A DNA stretch of 16,317 nucleotides from Gemmatimonadota bacterium (GTDB lineage Bacteria; Gemmatimonadota; Gemmatimonadetes; Gemmatimonadales; GWC2-71-9), in NCBI GenBank assembly GCA_016880225.1, contig JAEHDT010000191.1, forward strand, positions 1 through 16,317, given 5' to 3'. The position numbers were made by a program, and so were the translations under genes. Shown in pieces: positions 1 through 6,028 of this stretch. A model generated the notes under the pieces. That model did not search any database and was not told the DNA's origin. It worked only from the letters and a program-made list of their open reading frames with translations. How positions within the stretch are numbered: the stretch's first letter is position 1; every line of letters begins with the position of its first letter.

Positions 1-42
1 ACTACCGGGAAGGAAAGCTGCCGCATGAAAGGAATTGATCCG

Positions 43-70
43 ATTATAAATACATTCCTGGAATTGTCAA
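43..70 (-). promoter_or_regulatory. Consensus sigma70-type promoter facing left
   Basis: On the minus strand there is a perfect TTGACA (66 down: 65-70) and a perfect TATAAT (43-48) separated by 16 bp. The spacer contains the perfect 11-bp palindrome ATTCCTGGAAT (54-64), a possible operator. Transcription would leave the window at its left edge. The surrounding bases 31-77 are only about one-third GC, far below the rest of the window. Confidence 0.5.
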
Positions 71-77
71 GAATTGC

Positions 78-380
78 ATGCATTGGGTGCTCTACAACCT
101 TCCCGCCGCTACCGCGCAGCTCCCCGGCGCGATCGCCAAGGTGGAGACCCTCGACCTGGGCAGCGCGCGCCAGGGACGGAACGATTTCCGGCACCCCGGT
201 TACGGCGGGCCGTGTCCGCCGCCCGGGCCCGCCCACCGCTACTTCTTCAAGCTGTACGCGCTCGATGCGCCCCTCGAGGTGCGACCGGGCGCCCAGAAGA
301 AGGACGTCGAGGCCGTGATGCGGGGCCATACGCTCGGCGTGGCGCAGCTCATGGGGACGTACGCGAGACGGAAACGATGA
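78..380 (+). pseudogene. 5'-truncated PEBP / YbhB-YbcL family protein
   Basis: The 100-residue reading frame begins MHWVLYNLPA and continues through a tyrosine/glycine loop (GYGGPCPPPGPAHRYFF) to a C-terminal helix. This is the second half of the phosphatidylethanolamine-binding / Raf-kinase-inhibitor-like family, whose bacterial members are normally about 150-190 residues. The N-terminal half, including the conserved DPDAP ligand-pocket motif, is absent. Upstream, the same frame reaches a stop at 36-38, and the sequence changes to an AT-richer, unrelated segment. The ATG at 78 is therefore probably a chance in-frame Met rather than the native start. The stop overlaps the next gene's ATG (ATGA), so the two were once an operon. 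The break could be a real deletion or insertion, or a contig-end chimera; a functional short form is unlikely. Family assignment is firm, status as pseudogene is inferred. Confidence 0.72.
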
Positions 381-928
381 GAGGCCTGCTCGCTCTGGTG
401 CTCGTTGGTGCGGCGTTCGGGAGCAGGGAAGTGGTGCACTCCGCTCCCCCGATGTTCTCCGTGGTCGTCCTGTCAGCCGAGCTGCGCGGCACGATGAGCG
501 CGCTCTGGGCCGAGAACAATCGCCACTGGGACGAGCTCGCCGACCAGAACACGCTGACGCAGCTGCTCGGCACCGGCAAACCGACGCAGCGCGAGTACCT
601 CGGCTGCCTGGCGGGAGACGTCGTGAGGGACACGCTGTTCGTGCGCGGCCTGGTGCCGGCGGCGCACCTGAAACAGCTGCAATTCGCCGTTGCGGGGAGC
701 TGCGACGGCGTCGAGCGGCTGGTGGGCGCCTTCCATACTCATCCCTACCGCGCGGACTCCGACGGGCGGGCCCTCAAGGAACGCGGGTTGTCCGCGATGG
801 ACCTCCGCACCTTCGCCGCGCGGCCCGACCTGGTCACGCTCGTGATGTGGGACCTGGACTCGCTCGATGCGGCGGCGAAGGCGCCCGACGGCGGTGTCCG
901 CCACCCCGCACCGGTCGCCATCCGCTAG
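377..928 (+). CDS. Exported JAMM/JAB (MPN) domain protein
   Basis: The protein has 183 residues. It starts with a short signal-peptide-like stretch (MRGLLALVLVGAAFG), so export is predicted. A JAMM zinc-peptidase signature can be traced: Glu73 in REYLGCLAGD, His120 and His122 in FHTHP, then Ser139 and Asp142 in LSAMD. In the family (Mov34/MPN/PAD-1, RadC, bacterial JAB peptidases) Glu, the two His and Asp hold and activate zinc for isopeptide or peptide hydrolysis. The canonical spacing after HxHP is 7-10 residues to Ser; here it is 15, so there is an insertion in the active-site loop. The ATG overlaps the stop of the PEBP fragment. The stop overlaps the convergent gene's stop at CTAG (925-928). 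Substrate is unknown. A degenerate JAB fold without activity remains possible. Confidence 0.62.
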   Translation: MRGLLALVLVGAAFGSREVVHSAPPMFSVVVLSAELRGTMSALWAENNRHWDELADQNTLTQLLGTGKPTQREYLGCLAGDVVRDTLFVRGLVPAAHLKQLQFAVAGSCDGVERLVGAFHTHPYRADSDGRALKERGLSAMDLRTFAARPDLVTLVMWDLDSLDAAAKAPDGGVRHPAPVAIR

Positions 929-2427
929 CTGGCCGGCAGCACCTCTGCGCGAAATGCCCCGGTCAGAATCCGTCCCGCGCGCCTGACCTGCACCCAGATC
1001 CGGTAGTGGCCGGGCTTTGGGAACGCGTACGGGAACGAGACGGCCCCCGAGACCCCGCCGCTCGCCGCCCTCGCCATCTTCGCCTCCATCGCCGTCAGCC
1101 GCTTGCCCAGCTCCCCTCGGACGGTGTCGCCCGGTTGCCGCAGCGTGAACGTCTCGAGCGCGGCGAGCGAGACCGTCCCGGCGGGGTGCAGGTGCACGAA
1201 CACGGCGCCGTCGTCGCGCGCGAGCATGGCGTGTCCCGCCATGCCCATGTACGGGTCGAGCAGCGCCGGCTCGCCTCGGGGATCGACGAGCGTGAAGCGC
1301 AGCGGGGCTTCCCGGTCGACCACGATCGGCGCGTCACCGCGCTGCCACGTCATGGTCGAGCCGTCCTCCAGCCGGACCACGCTGCCCGTGTCGCCCCTTC
1401 CGGCTCCGTTGAGCCACGCATCGTCGGGGTCGGAGGGGTGCCAGGTGGTTGCCGGGGCGTCGATCTGCGCCGTGGTGACCAGGGTCTGCGCGAAGCCGCT
1501 CTCGTGCACGATGTCCGCGTACACGCGGTAGCGGCCGGATGGCAGCGGCGGCAGGGCGGCTTCGAAGGTCGCGGAGTCGAGCGGCAGCGGATGCAGGTGC
1601 GCAAATGCGTCCGGCGTGGTGTCGCCGACCAGGAACAGGTGCATGAGGTGACCGTGGTCAGGGACGAGCGGCGTCCACTGCCGCTCGGGGTTGGTCCACG
1701 ACGTATCGTCGATGGCCAGTCGCAGCACGCGCGCGCCGTCCTTCATTCGTAGCGTCGCGGTGGCATGGAACGGCTCGAACAGGCCCGACCGGTACGCGGC
1801 ATCGACCGCGTGCCACCACGCCCAGCCGCCGACCAGTGCCACCGCGAGCACGACGGCGGCGAGCGTCATCGCGACGCGGGAGCGGAGCGTGCCGCGCCGG
1901 TCGGGCACCGCGCCCGGCTCGAGCACGCCCTCCTTTACGGCGGCGCCGACCAGCGTGACGGCGCCCACGAACAGGAACGCGCCCAACGCGAGCAGGGCCG
2001 CGCCGAGCGGGCGGTCGAGCGCGAGGCGGCGGGTCGCGACGGCCATCACCGGCACGAGGGCGACGCCGGACCCTGCCTCTGCTTCGATGGTGACCTGCAC
2101 GCTGTAGGATCCACCGCTCATCAGCCACAGCGCCGCGCCGTACAGCGTCGAATCGCCGGGTACCGGTCTGGCGACGTCCGGGGGCGGCGGCGCGGCCGTC
2201 TTGGGGTCCCAGAACACGGGGAGCACGAGCACGCGGCGCACGGCATGCGGGGCGAGCAGACGTACGGTGATTTGCGCGAGCCCTGGCACCACGCCGGGGT
2301 TTCTGACGATCACGCGCACGGGGTAGGGACCCGCGGCCCCCTCGAAGTAGGTGTCGGGACTCCCGACGTGGGCGGACGCGACGAGCGTGATGACCGCGAC
2401 GGCGATCAGCCCGGCACCGAGCCTCAT
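925..2427 (-). CDS. Exported His/Met-rich two-helix membrane protein, PmoB-like topology
   Basis: The protein has 500 residues and matches no family I can name with certainty. Residues 1-19 form a signal peptide ending VASA; cleavage there would leave His20 as the mature N-terminus (HVGSPDTYFEG). A beta-type domain follows (about 20-135), then membrane helices at about 141-164 and 185-207, then a large outward-facing region. That region holds two His-rich units: HGHLMHLF with FAHLHP (His258, 260, 263, 277, 279), and PYMGMAGHAM with VHLHP (Met394, Met396, His399, 412, 414). These look like copper-binding sites, by inference. Signal peptide, N-terminal His, beta domain, two helices and second beta domain is the PmoB/AmoB topology. 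The HxH pair of the PmoB N-terminal domain is not seen, so homology is unproven. The start overlaps the upstream gene's stop by 4 bp, indicating coupled translation. Confidence 0.6.
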   Translation of the reverse strand: MRLGAGLIAVAVITLVASAHVGSPDTYFEGAAGPYPVRVIVRNPGVVPGLAQITVRLLAPHAVRRVLVLPVFWDPKTAAPPPPDVARPVPGDSTLYGAALWLMSGGSYSVQVTIEAEAGSGVALVPVMAVATRRLALDRPLGAALLALGAFLFVGAVTLVGAAVKEGVLEPGAVPDRRGTLRSRVAMTLAAVVLAVALVGGWAWWHAVDAAYRSGLFEPFHATATLRMKDGARVLRLAIDDTSWTNPERQWTPLVPDHGHLMHLFLVGDTTPDAFAHLHPLPLDSATFEAALPPLPSGRYRVYADIVHESGFAQTLVTTAQIDAPATTWHPSDPDDAWLNGAGRGDTGSVVRLEDGSTMTWQRGDAPIVVDREAPLRFTLVDPRGEPALLDPYMGMAGHAMLARDDGAVFVHLHPAGTVSLAALETFTLRQPGDTVRGELGKRLTAMEAKMARAASGGVSGAVSFPYAFPKPGHYRIWVQVRRAGRILTGAFRAEVLPAS

Positions 2428-3572
2428 CGCCGCACCCGCGCCAGCCAGTTCCCCCACCACAATCCCAGGCGTGCCGACGCGACGGCGAGCACGGCCGCGA
2501 GCGCCATGCCGCCCGGAGTGACAGGATCCGTCTGGATGCGCCAGAAGCGGTAGCGCCACGGCCCGAGTCGGCTCGAGTAATCCCACTGGTCCACGCCGAA
2601 CAGGTAGGAGCGCGCGTGGGGACTGAGCAGGAACTCGGCGGCGAGCCATTGGGTGACGAAAAACACCGCGAGGAACGTTACGCCCGCGACCAACGCGAGC
2701 CGCCAGTCGTGGCCGGGGCCGAAGCGCTGGACCAGCAGGTCGAGCGCCGCCGCCGGCACCACGAGCAGCAGCGGAAACGGCGGGGCGACCATGTGCGTGA
2801 CGGGGTTGAACACCGGTGCGAGCTTGGGCGTCGCCGGGAACAGCTGCAGCACCCAGATCATCGCCAGCGAGATCGCCAGGTACGCGGCAGCCGCCGTCGT
2901 CGCGGCCCACGTGAGGCGGGACGCCCGCGCCACGGCGACGAGCACGAATGGAAACGCGGCGCCGGCCACCCTGTAATACAGGCCGTTGTGCGCGGAGTTG
3001 GGGAAGCCGATCTGCTCAATCCCCATGATGGCGACGTTCTGTAGCACGATGCCCGCGCCGTAGGCGAACAGCAGGCTGTAGCCGCGGCCCCCTTGGGCCA
3101 GCGGCGCGCGGTTCTGCAGGGAGAGCACCAGCAGCAGGGTGCCGAGCTGGATCGCGGTGAAGCCGAGTGCGAGGATGACGTGGGGCGGCGACAAGACCTT
3201 CACGTCGAGCCCGTAGGCGTTGTGCCACCAGTTGTCGAACGGGCCCGAGGCGAGCATGGCGATCGCGCCCCAAATCGCCACCCAGGCGCCCAGCGGCCCG
3301 CGGAAGCCCCAGAAGCTCACGCCGGCGGCCCGCTCCTCGAGCGTGCCCGCGAACGTCGTCTTCAAGACCACCCATCCGCACGCCGCGCCCGCGAGCGCGC
3401 CGCCCAGATAGATGGCGAGGTGGGCGGGCGTCCAGAACGTGTCGCGCCCGATCGAGCGGTGCCAGGAGATGTCCCAGATCACGCCGACCACCGCGCTCGT
3501 CGCCGCGAGCACGACGGCCGCGACGTGCCATGGAATCTTTCGCGCGGCGCCCGCGTCGATCGCGACACTCAT
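2424..3572 (-). CDS. Multi-pass membrane protein with PmoC/AmoC-like metal motif
   Basis: This protein has 382 residues and about ten predicted membrane helices. At the end of helix 1 lies Asp34-x3-His38-x12-His51 within WHRSIGRDTFWTPAH, preceded by DIS. From memory, Methylococcus PmoC has TWHQTIVRDTDFTPSH with Asp156, His160 and His173 as copper ligands. The spacing is identical, and RDTxxTPxH is shared. A related motif recurs at Asp113-x3-His117-x13-His131 (DNWWHNAYGLD then LSPPH), suggesting an internal duplication. PmoC is about 250-260 residues with fewer helices, so this is at best a distant, longer relative. The ATG is supported by AAGGAG five bases upstream (3578-3583). It is translationally coupled to the downstream His-rich protein. 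No PmoA-like gene is present. Role is inferred: copper-dependent oxidation, or copper handling. Confidence 0.62.
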   Translation of the reverse strand: MSVAIDAGAARKIPWHVAAVVLAATSAVVGVIWDISWHRSIGRDTFWTPAHLAIYLGGALAGAACGWVVLKTTFAGTLEERAAGVSFWGFRGPLGAWVAIWGAIAMLASGPFDNWWHNAYGLDVKVLSPPHVILALGFTAIQLGTLLLVLSLQNRAPLAQGGRGYSLLFAYGAGIVLQNVAIMGIEQIGFPNSAHNGLYYRVAGAAFPFVLVAVARASRLTWAATTAAAAYLAISLAMIWVLQLFPATPKLAPVFNPVTHMVAPPFPLLLVVPAAALDLLVQRFGPGHDWRLALVAGVTFLAVFFVTQWLAAEFLLSPHARSYLFGVDQWDYSSRLGPWRYRFWRIQTDPVTPGGMALAAVLAVASARLGLWWGNWLARVRR

Positions 3573-3577
3573 CGCAA

Positions 3578-3583
3578 CTCCTT
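3578..3583 (-). promoter_or_regulatory. Ribosome binding site AAGGAG
   Basis: AAGGAG lies five bases before the ATG at 3572 and fixes the start of the PmoC-like membrane protein. It sits inside the 96-bp divergent intergenic region. Confidence 0.7.
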
Positions 3584-3610
3584 GCGGGGGTGGGCGGTTG
3601 CGTCCATAAT
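3582..3610 (+). promoter_or_regulatory. Candidate promoter for the MFS permease
   Basis: TTGCGG (3582-3587) and CATAAT (3605-3610) are separated by 17 bp. The -10 matches five of six consensus bases, but the -35 keeps only TTG. The predicted start of transcription near 3617 leaves a leader of about 50 nt. It overlaps the ribosome site of the divergent operon. A matching leftward promoter is less clear. Confidence 0.4.
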
Positions 3611-3668
3611 CTCAGGGCCGTCCGACGCCGTTTCCAAGTTACACGCCGATCACGTCGAGGGTTACCGC

Positions 3669-5114
3669 ATGGCTGGGCTGCTGGCCAAGGAACGGATCAT
3701 CGCCGCGCCCGGTTTCAACCGCTGGCTCGTGCCGCCGGCGGCGCTCGCGATCCATCTGTCCATCGGGATGGCGTACGGCTTCAGCGTCTTCTGGCTCCCC
3801 CTCTCCCGCGCCATCGGCATCACGCAGTCCGCCCCCGACGATTGGAAGATCAGCACCCTCGGGGTGATGTACTCGCTGTTCTTCGTGTTCCTCGGCTCGT
3901 CCGCGGCGGTGTTCGGGCGGTGGGTGGAGCGTGAGGGTCCCCGCAAGACCGGGGTCGTGGCGGCGTTCTGCTGGGGCGGCGGGTTCTTCATCTCGGCGCT
4001 CGGCGTCTACATCCATCAGATCTGGCTCTTGTGGATCGGCTCGGGCGTGATCGGTGGCTGCGGACTGGGTCTCGGCTACATCTCCCCCGTATCCACGCTG
4101 ATCAAGTGGTTCCCAGACCGGCGGGGCATGGCGACCGGCATGGCGATCATGGGGTTCGGCGGCGGCGCGATGATCGGCAGCCCCCTGGCGGACATTCTGA
4201 TGCGTCACTACGCGACGCCGACGTCTGTCGGCGTGTGGGAGACGTTCGTCACGATGGGCGCGATCTACCTCGTGGCGATGCTGTGTGGCGCGTTCGGCTA
4301 CCGCGTGCCGCCCGACGGCTGGCGCCCCGCGGGCTGGACGCCGCCCGCGCAGCGGAGCGCGATGATCACGACGCGCCACGTCCACGTGAGCCGCGCCTGG
4401 CGGACGCCCCAGTTCTGGCTGCTGTTCACGGTGCTGTGGATGAACGTGAGCGCCGGGATCGGGGTCATCGGCATGGCCTCCCCGATGCTGCAGGAGGTGT
4501 TCGGCGGCAAGCTGATCGGCGCAGCGGGCGCGTTGAAGGATCTGCTCGGTGATCAGCGCGCCCAAGTGGCGACGATCGGGGCGGGGTTTGCAGCGCTGCT
4601 GAGCCTGTTCAACATCGCGGGGCGCATCTTCTGGGCCTCCATGTCGGATTATCTGGGCCGCAAGCCCACGTACTTCGTCTTCTTCGCGCTGGGCATCGTG
4701 CTGTACGCCTTCGCGCCGTCCGCCGGACGGATCGGCAGCGTGCCGCTGTTCGCCGCAGTCTTCTGCGTCATCATCTCGATGTACGGCGGGGGGTTCGCGA
4801 CGATCCCGGCCTATATCGCGGACCTGTTCGGCACGCGGTTCGTGGGGGCGATTCACGGGCGCGTCCTGTTGGCGTGGTCGGCGGCCGGGATCCTTGGCCC
4901 GACGCTCGTGAACAAGCTGCGGGAGTACCAGCTGGCGCACGGCGTCCCGGCCGCCCAGGCGTACAACACGACGATGTACATCCTCGTGGGGCTGCTCGTG
5001 ATCGGCCTGGTGGCGAATCTGGCGGTGAAGCCGGTGGCCGAGGAGCACTACATGACGGACGCCGAGCTGGAAGCAGAGCGCCGTCTGGCGCACGAAGCCG
5101 GAGCAGCCCGATGA
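3669..5114 (+). CDS. MFS transporter, oxalate:formate antiporter (OFA) family
   Basis: The product has 481 residues and about twelve membrane helices. The N-terminal half has RWVEREGPRKTG between helices 2 and 3, the MFS loop motif, and the glycine-rich run IGGCGLGLGYISPVSTLIKWFPDRRGMATGMAIMG is characteristic of OFA-family carriers (OxlT, YhjX and relatives). The second half repeats the loop motif as DYLGRKPTY. It likely moves a small monocarboxylate or dicarboxylate across the inner membrane; the substrate cannot be read from sequence. The ATG at 3669 follows GAGGG at seven bases. The stop overlaps the ATG of the small subunit (ATGA). An upstream extension of this frame covers the divergent promoter region and is not coding. 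Confidence 0.9.
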   Translation: MAGLLAKERIIAAPGFNRWLVPPAALAIHLSIGMAYGFSVFWLPLSRAIGITQSAPDDWKISTLGVMYSLFFVFLGSSAAVFGRWVEREGPRKTGVVAAFCWGGGFFISALGVYIHQIWLLWIGSGVIGGCGLGLGYISPVSTLIKWFPDRRGMATGMAIMGFGGGAMIGSPLADILMRHYATPTSVGVWETFVTMGAIYLVAMLCGAFGYRVPPDGWRPAGWTPPAQRSAMITTRHVHVSRAWRTPQFWLLFTVLWMNVSAGIGVIGMASPMLQEVFGGKLIGAAGALKDLLGDQRAQVATIGAGFAALLSLFNIAGRIFWASMSDYLGRKPTYFVFFALGIVLYAFAPSAGRIGSVPLFAAVFCVIISMYGGGFATIPAYIADLFGTRFVGAIHGRVLLAWSAAGILGPTLVNKLREYQLAHGVPAAQAYNTTMYILVGLLVIGLVANLAVKPVAEEHYMTDAELEAERRLAHEAGAAR

Positions 5115-5245
5115 GCGCGCCCGTCGGTCCCACGAAGCCGAGCTCCTCGAGCTGGGTGCTCGTCGCCGTGGCGTGGACGCTCGTCGGGATCCCGCTGGCG
5201 TGGGGGATCTACCGCACCCTCCGGACGGCGGTGAAGATCTTCTAG
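5111..5245 (+). CDS. MFS transporter small subunit
   Basis: A 44-residue protein with one membrane helix (SSWVLVAVAWTLVGIPLAWG) and a basic/hydrophobic tail (YRTLRTAVKIF). Short proteins with the same W...GIPLAWGxxxT...A..LF pattern are found directly after OFA-type MFS genes and are annotated as MFS small subunits. The four-base overlap with the permease stop (ATGA) means translational coupling. It probably binds the permease in the membrane; its exact role is unknown. Too short for most gene finders. Confidence 0.8.
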   Translation: MSAPVGPTKPSSSSWVLVAVAWTLVGIPLAWGIYRTLRTAVKIF

Positions 5246-5258
5246 GAGCACAAAACGA

Positions 5259-5286
5259 CGAGCGCGCCCGACTGCGAGCGCGCTCG
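5259..5286. terminator. Stem-loop between convergent genes
   Basis: CGAGCGCG (5259-5266) and CGCGCTCG (5279-5286) form a perfect 8-bp stem with a 12-nt loop. It lies between the stop of the small subunit (5245) and the stop of the leftward DUF1097 gene (5311). On the minus strand the stem is followed by a short T run (TCGTTTTG), so it best fits a weak terminator for the leftward gene. No T run follows on the plus strand. Confidence 0.45.
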
Positions 5287-5310
5287 CGAGCAGAATGGTT
5301 GTTGCCCGGT

Positions 5311-5781
5311 CTAAGCTTTCTTCGCGATCATCCCGGCGCCCATCTCCGAGATATAGCCGAGCACCGCTCCGGCGATCAGGGCGACGGCGACCATCAGGTT
5401 TGCCTTGATGTCCGTGCCCGCCCCGCTCGCGGCCGTGACCGCCGCGCCGGCGAAGCCCCCTGGTATGAACGACAGAGCAGCCACCTTCGACTGCATGACG
5501 ATGAGGAAGGCCACGACTCCGATGAGAACCCACGCCAGGTTCTGCAGTCCCAAACCGGCGATGAGGAGATTGCACAGCAGGACCCAGATGACTCCCGACA
5601 CGTTCGCCGCAATCGCCTTCTGAAGTCCCTGGGTCTTGCCGCCGGCCGCGAAGAAGCACGCCCACGCGATGATTCCCGCCGGGACCGCAATAGCGAGGCC
5701 GGGGGCGAGCATCCCGCCGAACTTCACCCACAGGGCGATCAGCACCCCGATGCTTAGCGCCAGCGCCATCAGCATGTCCAT
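5311..5781 (-). CDS. DUF1097 (YcdZ-like) inner membrane protein
   Basis: The protein has 156 residues and is almost entirely hydrophobic, with five or six membrane segments. The order of motifs (LQKAIAANVSGVIWVLL, then GVVAFLIVMQSKVAALSFIPGGFAGA, then a C-terminal ALIAGAVLGY) matches the DUF1097 family, which includes Escherichia coli YcdZ. No biochemical role is established for the family. The ATG at 5781 follows GAGGAGG at eight bases (5790-5796). It is a single-gene unit, convergent with the OFA permease and its small subunit. The long upstream region carries a CRP-type palindrome, a promoter and a strong hairpin, so expression is probably tightly controlled. Conservative alternatives are any small membrane protein of unknown function. 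Confidence 0.8.
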   Translation of the reverse strand: MDMLMALALSIGVLIALWVKFGGMLAPGLAIAVPAGIIAWACFFAAGGKTQGLQKAIAANVSGVIWVLLCNLLIAGLGLQNLAWVLIGVVAFLIVMQSKVAALSFIPGGFAGAAVTAASGAGTDIKANLMVAVALIAGAVLGYISEMGAGMIAKKA

Positions 5782-5817
5782 ACGACCAGCCTCCTCTTTA
5801 TTGAGGACGACAGCGAA

Positions 5818-5860
5818 AACGGCTCCCGCGCCCGCCTCGGAGGGCGGCGTGGGAGCCGTT
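5818..5860 (-). terminator. Strong hairpin: terminator or attenuator before DUF1097
   Basis: AACGGCTCCC (5818-5827) and GGGAGCCGTT (5851-5860) pair perfectly over 10 bp, and the inner GC-rich bases extend the stem further, closing on a loop around 5837-5842. Read leftward the stem ends in TTTTCGC, an intrinsic-terminator-like tail. It lies 20 bp upstream of the DUF1097 ribosome site. It could end the response-regulator operon, or attenuate a DUF1097 leader transcript. Confidence 0.6.
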
Positions 5861-5940
5861 CCAGCGCACTGCGTGGATCAGCGTATCTGGCATCCAGCCT
5901 CTTCCCGTCGCCTGCACGGGTCAAGCGAGAAGATTCCGGT

Positions 5941-5956
5941 GCGGCTGCGGAGCCGC
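5941..5956. repeat. Perfect inverted repeat at the DUF1097 start region
   Basis: GCGGCT-gcgg-AGCCGC is a perfect 6-bp inverted repeat with a four-base loop. It overlaps the predicted transcription start (about 5953) of the DUF1097 promoter. It could be an operator or the first hairpin of the leader RNA. Confidence 0.4.
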
Positions 5957-5959
5957 CCC

Positions 5960-5988
5960 ACGCTACGGGCGCCTCCGAGGCCTGTCAA
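5960..5988 (-). promoter_or_regulatory. Promoter TTGACA-N17-TAGCGT for DUF1097
   Basis: On the minus strand a perfect TTGACA (5983-5988) is followed after 17 bp by TAGCGT (5960-5965). The predicted transcription start near 5953 gives a leader of about 170 nt before the DUF1097 ATG. The same two hexamers with the same spacing occur at 9981-10009. Confidence 0.5.
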
Positions 5989-5998
5989 GCGGGATTCA

Positions 5999-6014
5999 TG
6001 TGAATTGTTTCACA
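5999..6014. promoter_or_regulatory. CRP/FNR-family type operator
   Basis: TGTGA-attgtt-TCACA has both half-sites perfect for the CRP consensus TGTGA-N6-TCACA. It lies just upstream of the -35 of the DUF1097 promoter, centred about 53 bp before the predicted start. It sits 15 bp past the stop of the response regulator gene, in an AT-richer patch of an otherwise GC-rich region. Confidence 0.5.
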
Positions 6015-6028
6015 AGTGCGCGCCGCCC

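Noticed and set aside
925..2910. A 661-residue leftward frame extending upstream of the His-rich membrane protein
   Set aside because: The part above 2427 overlaps the PmoC-like gene in another frame and is a low-complexity Arg/Ala/Gly shadow. The signal-peptide ATG at 2427 with a 4-bp overlap is the sensible start.
5880..5960. Possible TPP or other known riboswitch core in the DUF1097 leader
   Set aside because: CTGATC and GGATGCCAG-like words occur but not in the order or spacing of the TPP core, and no other known class could be matched by eye.
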